Shown here piece after piece: positions 8,245-17,234 of a stretch of 64,000 bases of DNA (within the stretch, counting starts at the first letter, position 1; each line of letters begins with the position of its first letter). The stretch is from G963663315 sp965214205. Its GTDB lineage: Bacteria > Pseudomonadota > Gammaproteobacteria > Arenicellales > Poriferihabitantaceae. The notes under the pieces are model-generated. The model worked only from the letters and a program-made list of their open reading frames with translations. It did not search any database and had not been told where the DNA came from. The translations under genes and the position numbers were made by a program. The stretch lies in NCBI GenBank assembly GCA_965214205.1, contig OZ243941.1:372001-436000 (forward strand). The letters are read 5' to 3'.

Positions 8245-9738
8245 CTAACGCTTTCTGGCGACATTCCTGGCGCTAAATGCGCCGAGCAACAGCAGAGCCA
8301 TCAGGGCAAACACCGGTTTGTCCCCAAATACGGTATAGGGGGTAACGCCGGTTCGCGGCTGGATGGAGCCTTTGAGCGCCTGTTGCACGAATTGCGGCGC
8401 ATAGTCTTCGATTCCCCCTTTCCAGTTGATCAACGATGACAATCCGTTGTTGGAGGAACGAATCATCGGCCGCTCACTTTCACGGGAACGGAAGCGGGCC
8501 ATTTGAAGTCGCTGATGCGGAGCCAGTGAATCGCCAAACCAGATGTCCTCGCTGATGTTGAGCAGGGCCCCGGCAACAGCCACCTGGTCTTTCGACTCGT
8601 TGGGAAATATATCCTCAAAACAAATGGTGACCGCAAATTGGTTGCCGGCGGCAATCAGCGGCGATTGCGGTTGCTCCCAGGCGCTGAAGTCGGACATCGG
8701 GATACTGACCATTTCCACCAACCCGCCCAACACGTCGCGCAGGGGCAGATACTCGCCAAACGGAACCAGATGCCGCTTCCGGTAGATCATGACCTGGTCA
8801 TCGGTGACCGCGACCGCGCTATTATAATCATTCCTCTGCCCATCCGTTTCATCCTGATACAGGACCCCGAAAATAAAATCCGCCGGATGCGCCCGAACCT
8901 CTGACCAGAACCCGTCTGTGAGCTGACTGGTATATTCCGGAACCGCGGCTTCGGGCCAGACAATCAGGTCCACGTCCTGATGCTGCCGACTCTTTGACAG
9001 GTATTCTGAAATAATGCGGCTGCTCTGGGAGCGATCCCATTTTTCTGCAATCGACACATTGTTCTGGATAATCGCCACTGAAACCGGTTCCCCCTCAGCC
9101 TGGGTCCACGCAGTTTGATTGAGGAACCACCCGCCTGCCCAGACCGCGATCAGCAACAATCCGGCAATGCCATTCGATACTGACAGACGCCTTATGATCG
9201 AGGCGGTCAGCCCCGCGCTCAACAACACGATCAACCCGACCAGATAGACCCCCCCTATCGGGGCATAGTTTGACAAGGGGGTGTCGAGCCAGGCGTAGCC
9301 GGTTGACAGCCATGGGAATCCGGTAAATATCCAACCCCTGAGCCATTCGAACAAAATCCAGGATACCGGCATGATGATCGATAACCGAAGCGCCGCGTTC
9401 CATTTCGAGAAAAGGGATTGCAGCCAGCCGCAAAGCATCGGGAAAATGGATATGAAACAGATGCCCGCGAATACAAACAGGCCCGCGACGATGGTTGGCA
9501 TCCCGCCGTAGGTATGAAGACTGATATACACCCATGAAGCGCCGACTCCGAACATGGCGACGCCAAAAGTGAAACCGCACCACATGGCGCCTCGGGTACC
9601 GCTCACCAGCCAGATACCGAACAGGACGGCAAAGCTGACCAGGCCCAAAGGCCACCAGTTGAATGGAGCGAAAGACAGGGTATTCAGGATACCCGCAAAC
9701 GCGGCCAGCAGAATTTTAATCAGATTCCGGTATGGCAT
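8245..9738 (-). CDS. lnt: Apolipoprotein N-acyltransferase
   Basis: Inner-membrane enzyme that adds the third acyl chain to lipoproteins. The N-terminal ~200 residues contain about six transmembrane helices, followed by a periplasmic nitrilase-fold domain. The Glu-Lys-Cys triad is visible: Glu in WPEAAVPEY, Lys in YRKRHLVPFGEYLP and Cys in TICFEDIFPNE. Length of 497 residues is normal. In E. coli corC (ybeX) separates ybeY from lnt. Here the two are only 42 bases apart and corC is missing. Confidence 0.95.
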   Translation of the reverse strand: MPYRNLIKILLAAFAGILNTLSFAPFNWWPLGLVSFAVLFGIWLVSGTRGAMWCGFTFGVAMFGVGASWVYISLHTYGGMPTIVAGLFVFAGICFISIFPMLCGWLQSLFSKWNAALRLSIIMPVSWILFEWLRGWIFTGFPWLSTGYAWLDTPLSNYAPIGGVYLVGLIVLLSAGLTASIIRRLSVSNGIAGLLLIAVWAGGWFLNQTAWTQAEGEPVSVAIIQNNVSIAEKWDRSQSSRIISEYLSKSRQHQDVDLIVWPEAAVPEYTSQLTDGFWSEVRAHPADFIFGVLYQDETDGQRNDYNSAVAVTDDQVMIYRKRHLVPFGEYLPLRDVLGGLVEMVSIPMSDFSAWEQPQSPLIAAGNQFAVTICFEDIFPNESKDQVAVAGALLNISEDIWFGDSLAPHQRLQMARFRSRESERPMIRSSNNGLSSLINWKGGIEDYAPQFVQQALKGSIQPRTGVTPYTVFGDKPVFALMALLLLGAFSARNVARKR

Positions 9739-9780
9739 GCCGGTTTTAATCAGATCCGGCGACAGCCGGGTACGCCGGGT

Positions 9781-10233
9781 TCAGGTCAACCCGAATTCTG
9801 CAAGCACCTGTTGCTCCCGGATTTCCATATCCTCGGCCTCTCCCTGATCTTGATGGTCGAATCCGCACAAGTGTAGCGTACCATGAACCACCATGTGGGC
9901 AAAATGGTTTTGAATGGATTTATCCAGTTGATTTGATTCAATTTTCACAACATCAAGACAGATAACAATATCACCGAGATAGGAATACTCGACTTCAGCC
10001 ACTTCTTCAAACGGGAATGCCAGTACGTTGGTCGGATGATTCCGGCCGCGATATTTGTGATTGAGCCGGGTCATTTCCTGTGCGTCAACGAGGCGGACAG
10101 TCAGATCCGGATCATCACTCCGGCCCGCTGCCGCAAAAGCCGCGGATACCCAGGATTCAACAGACCGGTCCAGTTGACCGGGTGATGACAGGGACGATGA
10201 ATCACCGGCGCCCAGTTGCAAATCCACCGCCAT
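9781..10233 (-). CDS. ybeY: Endoribonuclease YbeY
   Basis: Metal-dependent RNase acting in 16S rRNA 3'-end maturation and ribosome quality control. The zinc motif H-x3-H-x5-H is clear in HGTLHLCGFDH. The NVLAFPFEE segment is also typical. The protein is 150 residues, normal length. It starts five bases after the phoH stop, and lnt follows, so miaB-phoH-ybeY-lnt are probably co-transcribed. Confidence 0.95.
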   Translation of the reverse strand: MAVDLQLGAGDSSSLSSPGQLDRSVESWVSAAFAAAGRSDDPDLTVRLVDAQEMTRLNHKYRGRNHPTNVLAFPFEEVAEVEYSYLGDIVICLDVVKIESNQLDKSIQNHFAHMVVHGTLHLCGFDHQDQGEAEDMEIREQQVLAEFGLT

Positions 10234-10238
10234 GCCGG

Positions 10239-11264
10239 TTACATCCGGTTACCGCTTTCCTCGTAGGCTTCCACGATTCGCTGGACCAGTGGATGTCGAA
10301 CCACGTCCTGGGGTTTGAAATGAGTGAAACTGATTCCGCGGATGCCCACCAGCACATTCTGCGAGTGTTTCAGTCCAGAAAGCTGGCCTCTGGGCAAATC
10401 AACCTGGGTGATGTCACCGGTGATGATGGCCTTGGAACCGAACCCGATCCGGGTCAGGAACATCTTCATCTGTTCCACCGTCGAATTTTGCGCTTCATCG
10501 AGAATGACGAACGAATCATTCAGTGTCCGGCCGCGCATGTAAGCGAGAGGAGCCAGTTCAATGGTGCCCCGGGCAATTAATTTCCCGACCCGGTCAAAAC
10601 CCAGCATTTCGTAAAGCGCATCGAACAGCGGGCGTAGATAGGGGTCGATCTTCTGTCCGATATCTCCGGGCAGGAAACCGAGTTTCTCGCCCGCTTCAAC
10701 GGCTGGCCGGACCAGCAGGATTCTTTCGATCTCGTTTTCCGCCAGCGCGTGCACGGCACAGGCCACCGCCAGATAAGTTTTACCGGTGCCGGCCGGTCCG
10801 ATACCAAAACTGATATCGTTATCGCGGATACTGCGCAGATAGGCCTTTTGCCGGGGATTATGCCCTTTGATCAGATTCTTTCTCAATCGAATGATCACTT
10901 CATCCGCGTCATCATCGGGGACGGGGTCATTGTGGGCGTTCTGATTCTTCGGAGTCACAGACAAGTCAGGATGAGTGGTATTGGTTTCGGAATCGTTGGT
11001 ATCGACCAGCGCCAGATGCACGTCAATGGCTGAAATGGATTCGCCGGCGCGCTCAGTCATGGCGAACAGTTTCTGGACCACGGACACGGCGCGTCGGGAT
11101 TCGGAGCGCACCCCTTCGACACTGAAGTTGTTGCTGCGATTGATGATCCTGACACCGAGATGGCTTTCGATTTGTCTCAAGTGGCAGTTGAGCTGACCGC
11201 AAACCGCCGACAAGCGATCATTTTCCGCAGGCAGAAGTTGGAAATGGATGGATTCAGTCGTCAA
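10239..11264 (-). CDS. phoH: PhoH-family ATPase (YbeZ)
   Basis: 341-residue PhoH-like nucleoside triphosphatase, partner of YbeY in RNA metabolism. The Walker A motif is GPAGTGKTYLA (about residue 158) and the Walker B region is SFVILDEAQN. The N-terminal domain before it (residues 15-95) resembles the KH-like part of YbeZ proteins. The start overlaps the miaB stop by four bases, showing translational coupling. Confidence 0.94.
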   Translation of the reverse strand: MTTESIHFQLLPAENDRLSAVCGQLNCHLRQIESHLGVRIINRSNNFSVEGVRSESRRAVSVVQKLFAMTERAGESISAIDVHLALVDTNDSETNTTHPDLSVTPKNQNAHNDPVPDDDADEVIIRLRKNLIKGHNPRQKAYLRSIRDNDISFGIGPAGTGKTYLAVACAVHALAENEIERILLVRPAVEAGEKLGFLPGDIGQKIDPYLRPLFDALYEMLGFDRVGKLIARGTIELAPLAYMRGRTLNDSFVILDEAQNSTVEQMKMFLTRIGFGSKAIITGDITQVDLPRGQLSGLKHSQNVLVGIRGISFTHFKPQDVVRHPLVQRIVEAYEESGNRM

Positions 11265-12631
11265 GTCGGAGCCGTTGATTCGTTAAAGACCGCCGATTGT
11301 CTGCCCGAAGACAACAAAACCCCGCGCAGCGAATTGGGCAGAGCCTCGGTGATTTTCACCCGCGCAAAGCTGTCGGATAATGACCGGTCACCGGAGAAAT
11401 TGACTACCCGGTTGTTTGCTGTGCGCCCGGATAATTTTTCAGGGTCTTTCTTTGACGGGCCTTCGACCAGAATGACCTGATCGGTCCCGACCATCGCCTG
11501 ACTGAAACCGGCGGCATATTCGTTAATTCTTTCCTGCAGAGCGGCGAGCCTGGCTTTTTTAGTCTGGATGCTGATGTCATCGGCCAGTTGGGCGGCGGGA
11601 GTGCCAGGCCGCTGGCTATAGATAAAGCTGAAACTGTGATCGAACCGGACCTGTTCGATCAGGTCCATCGTGTCTTCAAAATCCTGATCCGATTCACCCG
11701 GAAAGCCGACAATGAAGTCGGAGGAAAGGGATATTTCCGGACAGGCGGACTTCAGCTTCCCGACCCATGCCAGGTACTGCCCCGCGGTATAGCCTCGTTT
11801 CATCCGCTTCAGAATCCGGTCCGACCCACTTTGCACGGGCAAATGAAGATGGTTGACCAGTTCCGGAATCCGGCCATGGGCTTCAACCAGTTCATTAGTA
11901 AACTCGATTGGATGTGAAGTGGTATAACGCAATCGGTCGATGCCTTCCACCGCCGCGACATAATGCAGCAATTGCGCGAACTCCATCGTTCCGCCGTCGT
12001 GGGTGAGACCGCGGTATCCATTCACATTCTGACCGAGCAGGCAAACCTCGCGCACGCCCTGAGAGGCCAGTCCGACTACTTCGGTAATGACATCATCAAA
12101 GGGGCGGCTGAACTCGGTGCCCCGGGTATAGGGCACGACGCAAAACGAACAATACTTGCTGCACCCCTCCATAATGGAGACATACGCCTTGACCCCTTCA
12201 ACCCTCGGCGGCGGCAGACAGTCGAACTTTTCTATTTCAGGAAAGGAAATATCGACCGCGCGCTGGCGTTCATCCATTACCTGATTGAGCATCGACGGAA
12301 GCCGGTGCAGGGTTTGCGGGCCAAACACCATATCCACATAAGGCGCCCGCCGCAGGATCATCTCACCCTCCTGACTGGCGACACAACCGCCGACCCCGAT
12401 TACCAGATCCCGGTTGGTCTCCTTGATCTGTTTCCACCGGCCCAGTAACGAAAACACTTTCTCCTGCGCCTTCTCCCGCACCGAACAGGTATTCAGCAAT
12501 AGCATGTTGGCCTGGGCAGGGTCATCCACCCGCTCATAATCATGGCTGGACGCGAGCAGGTCTGCCATACGCGATGAATCATACTCATTCATCTGACAGC
12601 CAAAAGTTTGAATGAAGAGTTTCTTGCCCAA
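11261..12631 (-). CDS. miaB: tRNA-2-methylthio-N6-dimethylallyladenosine synthase
   Basis: Radical-SAM methylthiotransferase that adds the 2-methylthio group to i6A37 of tRNAs reading UNN codons. The N-terminal cluster domain begins QTFGCQMNEYDS, with further cysteines in NTCSVREKAQ and GVGGCVA. The radical-SAM motif is CSKYCSFC (C-x3-C-x2-C). A C-terminal TRAM domain is present (around residues 375-445). The 456-residue length is normal. It heads the miaB-phoH-ybeY-lnt group. Confidence 0.96.
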   Translation of the reverse strand: MGKKLFIQTFGCQMNEYDSSRMADLLASSHDYERVDDPAQANMLLLNTCSVREKAQEKVFSLLGRWKQIKETNRDLVIGVGGCVASQEGEMILRRAPYVDMVFGPQTLHRLPSMLNQVMDERQRAVDISFPEIEKFDCLPPPRVEGVKAYVSIMEGCSKYCSFCVVPYTRGTEFSRPFDDVITEVVGLASQGVREVCLLGQNVNGYRGLTHDGGTMEFAQLLHYVAAVEGIDRLRYTTSHPIEFTNELVEAHGRIPELVNHLHLPVQSGSDRILKRMKRGYTAGQYLAWVGKLKSACPEISLSSDFIVGFPGESDQDFEDTMDLIEQVRFDHSFSFIYSQRPGTPAAQLADDISIQTKKARLAALQERINEYAAGFSQAMVGTDQVILVEGPSKKDPEKLSGRTANNRVVNFSGDRSLSDSFARVKITEALPNSLRGVLLSSGRQSAVFNESTAPT

Positions 12632-12675
12632 GTAACCGGATCGAATCAGTTGGTTTTGCCAATCGGAATGCTTAA

Positions 12676-13332
12676 TCAGTCCTGCGGGACCGCGGACATC
12701 ATTTCCGCCTTTTCAATGATCACGGGCTCCAGCGGGACATCGCTGTGCCCCCGGACCTTGCCCGTGGATACTCCGGCCATTCCCTGCACTACATCCATAC
12801 CGCTCGTCACTTTGGCAAAAACGGCATAACCCCATCCCTGTTGGGTCTTTGCGGTGAAATCCAGGAAGGAATTGTCCACCAGATTGATAAAAAACTGGGA
12901 GGTGGCGGAATCGGGGATGGACGTTCTTGCCATGGACAGGGCGCCGGTGATGTTTTTCAGGCCGTTGTCCGCTTCGTTGACAATCGGCGCGCGGGTCTTC
13001 TTCTGACTCATATCCGGTGTAAATCCACCACCCTGCAAAACAAACCCGGGAATGATCCGATGAAATATGGTGCCATCATAGAAACCGCTTTCTACATACT
13101 CAACGAAGTTCCTGACTGTGGCCGGCGCCTCATCAGGGTAAAGCTCAATTTCAATTTCTCCCATATTTGTAGTCATTTTTACCATGGTTTTATTTCCAGT
13201 CTCGGATGAATAAGACGGCGGGCTGGTCAAGCCTGCCATGAATGCCAGCGTCATCAGGCATATTGCCGCCCCAAAGCAGGGCTTTCTGAAACGCGAAAGC
13301 GTGAATCGGTCGCGCCGGCGCAGGGTTCGCAT
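12676..13332 (-). CDS. Secreted cyclophilin-type peptidyl-prolyl isomerase
   Basis: Cyclophilin that interconverts cis and trans X-Pro bonds. The core starts at MTTNMGEIEIELYPDEAPATVRNF and includes the active-site FHRIIPGFVLQGG (catalytic Arg, Phe) and SQFFINL. The ~45-residue N-terminal extension is basic, then hydrophobic (FGAAICLMTLAFMAGL), which fits a signal peptide and a periplasmic PpiA-type protein. I start at the ATG at 13332, just after the EVE gene stop; an ATG 9 bases further upstream would overlap that gene. Confidence 0.88.
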   Translation of the reverse strand: MRTLRRRDRFTLSRFRKPCFGAAICLMTLAFMAGLTSPPSYSSETGNKTMVKMTTNMGEIEIELYPDEAPATVRNFVEYVESGFYDGTIFHRIIPGFVLQGGGFTPDMSQKKTRAPIVNEADNGLKNITGALSMARTSIPDSATSQFFINLVDNSFLDFTAKTQQGWGYAVFAKVTSGMDVVQGMAGVSTGKVRGHSDVPLEPVIIEKAEMMSAVPQD

Positions 13333-13334
13333 GA

Positions 13335-13796
13335 TCAACAATCCCGGATCAATTGATGGATAAAGTCCCAGTGCCTTTTATCTAGTGGCGTAATAGACAA
13401 CCGGTTGCCCTTTTGCAAAATTCGCATGTCAGCTAATTCAGCGTACTGCCGGAGTTCGCGCAATGTGATCTGCTCTTCCAGTTTTGACACGAATTTCACA
13501 TCGACCATCAGCCAGGTCGGATTTTCCGGGTCACTTTTCGGGTCATAATAATGTTCTTCCGGGTCGAAGGCGGTGTGGTCTGGATAAGCTTCACTCACTA
13601 TTTCCATGACGCCGACAATGCCCGGAACCTTGCAACTCGAATGATAGAAAAATGCCTGATCCCCGACCGCCATTTCATCCCGGATAAAATTCCGGACCTG
13701 ATAATTCCTGATTCCATCCCACGGTTCGACATCCACCCGCTCCAGATCGTCAATTGAGAACGCCTGGGGTTCGTTTTTCATCAACCAGTATTTCAT
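13335..13796 (-). CDS. EVE-domain (PUA-like) protein
   Basis: 153-residue single EVE domain beginning MKYWLMKNEPQAFSIDDL, with the typical WDGIRNYQVRNF and FFYHSSCKVPGIVGVMEIV segments that line the pocket. EVE domains bind modified bases in DNA or RNA. This stand-alone form is a widespread conserved bacterial protein whose physiological target is not settled. It sits between fau and the cyclophilin gene with very short gaps, in a housekeeping context rather than a restriction locus. Confidence 0.9.
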   Translation of the reverse strand: MKYWLMKNEPQAFSIDDLERVDVEPWDGIRNYQVRNFIRDEMAVGDQAFFYHSSCKVPGIVGVMEIVSEAYPDHTAFDPEEHYYDPKSDPENPTWLMVDVKFVSKLEEQITLRELRQYAELADMRILQKGNRLSITPLDKRHWDFIHQLIRDC

Positions 13797-13816
13797 GTTC
13801 CAGTTTATTGCCGCTG

Positions 13817-14404
13817 TTAGAAGGAATAGACCTGTTTGTCTGTGACCACAGTGGACAACGGAATATCCCAGGGTTCAGCGTTGATTTGTTTCACTTTTTG
13901 AATTTCGTGGGCAATTCCGATCAGTTCGGGTCCGGTTATACCGGTATTCACAAGAAACTCGAAGGTTCTATCATAAAACCCCCCTCCCATACCCAGACGG
14001 TTTCCGGTCTGGTCAAAAGCGACCAGCGGCAACAGAACCAGGTCGAGTTGCCGCGCCGTAACAATCCGGGTTTCTGTCATCACCGGCTCCCTGATCCCGA
14101 ACCTGTTTTCCCTGAACCGGGTTTGCGGGGTCACTTCTGCGAAAACCAGTATACCGCCGTCTTTCTGCACAACCGGCACAGTGGGTATTCTTGCATTTTC
14201 CCAACACCATTGCATCACCCGGACGGGATCAATCTCACCATCATTCACCAGATACATGGCCATGATCCGGGCAGAATTAAATGAAGTAACCGACAACAAT
14301 TGATCCAGCAGCCCGGCAGACGCGGCGCCTTGCTTTGCCGGACCCAGGGCATTGCGCCTGGTTCTCATTTCCTTCCTTAAGAAGGACTTGTTCCGCGACA
14401 TCAT
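13817..14404 (-). CDS. fau: 5-formyltetrahydrofolate cyclo-ligase
   Basis: Converts 5-formyl-THF to 5,10-methenyl-THF with ATP, recycling folate. The C-terminal signature GMGGGFYDRTFE and the LVLLPLVAFDQTGNRLG segment are clear, and the basic N-terminus (RKEMRTRRNAL) is typical. The protein is 195 residues. The gene lies downstream of the zapA-6S RNA region, matching the E. coli order zapA-ssrS-fau. Confidence 0.94.
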   Translation of the reverse strand: MMSRNKSFLRKEMRTRRNALGPAKQGAASAGLLDQLLSVTSFNSARIMAMYLVNDGEIDPVRVMQWCWENARIPTVPVVQKDGGILVFAEVTPQTRFRENRFGIREPVMTETRIVTARQLDLVLLPLVAFDQTGNRLGMGGGFYDRTFEFLVNTGITGPELIGIAHEIQKVKQINAEPWDIPLSTVVTDKQVYSF

Positions 14405-14439
14405 TGCCGATCCGGACCGGGCATCGTCATTGAACGTCA

Positions 14440-14640
14440 GTCAGCATTACCCGCATGTGCCGTTGCTCACTTTACCTTGAACCGGGAGATTCAAGTGGGT
14501 ACGAAGAACAACTTCGGGAATCGCGCCAGCGTTGGCTGTGGTCATACTCGCCCATCGTTCATATATGTACCCGGGGTGTTATGTTAGGTTCTAAGGGATC
14601 CGGAGAACTCGTCGAACACCGCAGGTAACGCAATGCCCAG
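14440..14640 (-). ncRNA. ssrS: Probable 6S RNA
   Basis: The 316-base gap between zapA and fau is where 6S RNA lies in many gammaproteobacteria. On the minus strand, GCGTTACCTGCGGTGTTC (14631-14614) pairs with GGCACATGCGGGTAATGC (14461-14444), with a few G-U pairs, giving a long closing stem around a ~190-base RNA. Inside are CCCTTAGAACC, like the 5' bubble strand of proteobacterial 6S RNAs, and the hairpin ACTTGAATCTCCCGGTTCAAGG, close to the CCTTGAACC/GGTTCAAGG hairpin of E. coli 6S RNA. The product would bind sigma-70 RNA polymerase in stationary phase. The ends are approximate. Confidence 0.72.
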
Positions 14641-14720
14641 TTTACCAGAGAATTCAAAAAAACACAGCCGCAGCCTGATCAATTACCGGTTAATATGGCA
14701 ATATGGTCCGGCAGGCGCCA

Positions 14721-15053
14721 TCAGGAACTGGTTTCCCCGAATTTGCTGACAGCCTTGTCGATCCGTTCGCGCAGAGAATCCAGACGTGAATTATTCGTAT
14801 ATCGAGCGTCCACGGATTTCTGCAGTTGCAACAATTCATAGCTGATGTTCAACCCCGCCATCACCGCGCAACGGTCCTGACCCATGATCCGGCCTCTCGC
14901 GGCAATCGAACGAATCTGCTTGTCCAGATATGCGGCAGCCTCAATCAAGCCTTCGACTTCAGACTCGTTCCCGCACACAATCGTAAATTCACGTTGCATG
15001 ACGCTGACCTTGACGCTCCGATTTTCCTGGTCAGGCAGCCCGGACCGAGTCAT
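14721..15053 (-). CDS. zapA: Cell division protein ZapA
   Basis: 110-residue FtsZ-associated protein that stabilises the Z-ring. It has the N-terminal beta strand VKVSVMQREFTIVC, then AAAYLDKQIRSIAARG and a long C-terminal helix with coiled-coil potential. The start overlaps the preceding zapB-like gene by four bases. The 6S RNA follows downstream. Confidence 0.9.
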   Translation of the reverse strand: MTRSGLPDQENRSVKVSVMQREFTIVCGNESEVEGLIEAAAYLDKQIRSIAARGRIMGQDRCAVMAGLNISYELLQLQKSVDARYTNNSRLDSLRERIDKAVSKFGETSS

Positions 15054-15250
15054 GGCTGAATGGATTTCAGGCGGGCGATAATGTGCTCCATACGATCGCG
15101 CGCTATTTTGTTTTTTTCCTGTAACGCGGCAAATTCGTTACGCATCATTTGCTGGTCCATTTTTAATATCTCGTTTTCACGGCTCATATTCTCGCACAGT
15201 TCGAGTATATCCGCGATACGCCGCTCCAGTTTTTGAATGGAATCTTCCAC
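15050..15250 (-). CDS. Small coiled-coil protein, ZapB-like
   Basis: About 66 residues, almost entirely predicted coiled coil (VEDSIQKLERRIADILELC onward), with the heptad pattern of the small ZapB/TIGR02449-type proteins encoded upstream of zapA. It probably helps in Z-ring assembly. I start it at the GTG at 15250, because an in-frame ATG at 15325 would overlap the divergent ygfB gene and add 25 unrelated residues. The stop overlaps the zapA start. Confidence 0.75.
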   Translation of the reverse strand: MEDSIQKLERRIADILELCENMSRENEILKMDQQMMRNEFAALQEKNKIARDRMEHIIARLKSIQP

Positions 15251-15318
15251 CTGCAGGTTCTCTAAAACTATATTGTATATTCTTGTTTGCCCACTCTTGG
15301 TATTATCCAACGACTGCA
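15251..15318. promoter_or_regulatory. Divergent zapB-like / ygfB promoter region
   Basis: This 68-base A+T-rich gap must drive both strands. TATAGT and TACAAT hexamers are visible on the minus strand near 15267-15277, and TATTAT on the plus strand near 15301. Matching -35 boxes are weak, so exact promoters are not assigned. Confidence 0.4.
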
Positions 15319-15882
15319 ATGGCATTTCAACAGAAAATCTATCTGGAACTGGACCGGAAACTGAGGTTGACCCCCTTCAACGGCGGCGCCCCGGAAGCGC
15401 ATGGGCTATTGACCGGTCTGGCGTGCAGGGGGGTTACTGTACAGGACCTGCAGAATAAACTCTATCTGTTTCAACTCGACAGTGATCAGGATTCAATCCT
15501 GTTGCAGGGATTATTCGAGTTGATACTCAGGGATTTACAGTCATCCACTCTGACATACCGCCTTTTACTGCCTGATGATGACGTAAGCCCGGTCATCAAA
15601 ACAGATGAAATAGCCAATTGGTGCGGGGGCTACATGCAAGGCTTTTTCCATGATGGGGAATCCGCGTTTTCGGGCAGCCATGAGACAATCCGCGAAATAC
15701 TCCAGGACATCATGAACATGGGGGGACTGTATCTGGAAGAAGCCAGTCGGGAAGAAGCCGAGAAGTCAATTATGGAAATCGAAGAATATCTGCGCGTTGG
15801 CGTGCAATTGATATATGATGAAATCACAGGCGCCGCCCAATCCGGGGCAACCGGAGTCCCGGACAGCGCTGAAATACATTGA
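15319..15882 (+). CDS. ygfB: UPF0149 family protein YgfB
   Basis: 187-residue YgfB/YecA-type protein. It has the typical APEAHGLLTGLACRG and IANWCGGYMQGFF segments and a C-terminal EEYLRVGVQLIYDEI helix. Its biochemical role is not well defined. In Pseudomonas a homologue affects gene regulation and beta-lactam resistance. It heads ygfB-pepP-ubiH-ubiI, the conserved order in gammaproteobacteria, divergent from zapA. The ATG at 15319 is preferred over one 36 bases upstream because the family begins near MAFQQ. Confidence 0.92.
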   Translation: MAFQQKIYLELDRKLRLTPFNGGAPEAHGLLTGLACRGVTVQDLQNKLYLFQLDSDQDSILLQGLFELILRDLQSSTLTYRLLLPDDDVSPVIKTDEIANWCGGYMQGFFHDGESAFSGSHETIREILQDIMNMGGLYLEEASREEAEKSIMEIEEYLRVGVQLIYDEITGAAQSGATGVPDSAEIH

Positions 15883-15932
15883 TACAATCCTGGCGGTATA
15901 CTGGCGATACAAGTGAACCGGACAAACACGAT

Positions 15933-17234
15933 ATGAACCCGAAAATTTTCGCTAACCGACGCAAGGACCTGATCGACACGATCGGAGACGGCATTGCCAT
16001 ACTGGCCACGGCGCACCATCAATCCCGCAACAGCGACGTACTGTTCCCGTTCAGACCGGACAGTGATTTTTATTATCTTACCCATTTCCCTGAGCCGGAA
16101 GCCGTTGCCGTATTCGCGCCTGGACGGAGCGAAGGGGAATTTCTGCTTTTTTGCCGGGAACGTGACGCTGACAAGGAACAGTGGGACGGGTTGCGGGCAG
16201 GCTTGGACGGAGCGGTCGAGCATTATGGCGCCGATCAGGCTTTTCCGATTGCCCAGTTCAATCACCAGCTTCCCGGATTGCTGGACAGTCGTGAAAAGAT
16301 CTATGGAGTGATAGGCCGATATCCAGACCTGGACCACAAGCTGTTGACCGCAACCAACACCGTCAGGGGCCAACGCCGTTCCGGCGTCCATCCGCCCGGC
16401 GGATACATCGATTTACGCAATATCCTGCATGAGATGCGGCTGATCAAAAACCGGGAAGAGGTCAAACGGATGTGCGCCGCGGCGAAACTCGCGTCGGCGG
16501 GACATATTCGCGCGATGAGGTACACCGCTCCCGACAAGAAGGAATTTCAGGTGCAGGCCGAACTGGAATGTGAATTCCGGCTCGGCGGCAGCGAATATCC
16601 AGCCTACCCCTCAATCGTCGCGGGAGGGAAAAACGCCTGCATTCTCCACTATATCGACAATAATTGTGAACTGCGTGACGGCGACCTGCTCCTGATCGAC
16701 GCCGGCGCCGAACTGGATTGTTACGCCTCGGACATTACCCGGACATTTCCGGTCAACGGCAAATTCTCCGGCGAACAGAAAATATTGTATGAAATCGTAC
16801 TCGCCTCCCAGAAAGCGGCCATGGAACAGGTCCGGGCCCAACGCAGCGTGAATGATTACCACCAGGCCGCGGTTCGGGTGTTGACCGAAGGGATGGTCGA
16901 TATCGGGTTACTGAAAGGCGAGGTCAATGAATTGATCGAGACCGGGGCCTACCACAGATTTTACATGCACCGCACCGGACACTGGCTGGGTATGGATGTG
17001 CATGATGTCGGTGACTACAAGGTTGACGGTCAGTGGCGCCTGCTGGAACCCGGCATGGTATTGACGGTTGAACCCGGCATCTACATTGATTCCGGAGAGG
17101 ATGTGGATCCAAGGTGGCGTAATATCGGTATCCGGATCGAGGATGATGTCCATGTGACCAACCAGGAATGTGAGATCCTGACCCGGGACACGCCTAAGGA
17201 AATACATGAAATCGAAGCGGTGATGGCGGGCTGA
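15933..17234 (+). CDS. pepP: Xaa-Pro aminopeptidase
   Basis: Metallopeptidase of the pita-bread fold that removes N-terminal residues before proline. The N-terminal domain starts RRKDLIDTIGDGIAIL. The dinuclear metal site is visible as LLIDAGAEL and ASDITRTFPVNG (Asp ligands), TGHWLGMDVHD (His), TVEPGIYI (Glu) and GIRIEDDV (Glu). The ORF opens 54 bases upstream, but MNPKIFANRR is the family-like start and the length then is 433 residues, close to E. coli PepP. ubiH starts at its stop codon. Confidence 0.95.
   Translation: MNPKIFANRRKDLIDTIGDGIAILATAHHQSRNSDVLFPFRPDSDFYYLTHFPEPEAVAVFAPGRSEGEFLLFCRERDADKEQWDGLRAGLDGAVEHYGADQAFPIAQFNHQLPGLLDSREKIYGVIGRYPDLDHKLLTATNTVRGQRRSGVHPPGGYIDLRNILHEMRLIKNREEVKRMCAAAKLASAGHIRAMRYTAPDKKEFQVQAELECEFRLGGSEYPAYPSIVAGGKNACILHYIDNNCELRDGDLLLIDAGAELDCYASDITRTFPVNGKFSGEQKILYEIVLASQKAAMEQVRAQRSVNDYHQAAVRVLTEGMVDIGLLKGEVNELIETGAYHRFYMHRTGHWLGMDVHDVGDYKVDGQWRLLEPGMVLTVEPGIYIDSGEDVDPRWRNIGIRIEDDVHVTNQECEILTRDTPKEIHEIEAVMAG

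Noticed and set aside
13335..13796. EVE-domain gene as part of a modification-dependent restriction or anti-phage system
   Set aside because: It is a stand-alone EVE protein among housekeeping genes, with no McrBC-, nuclease- or helicase-type neighbour.
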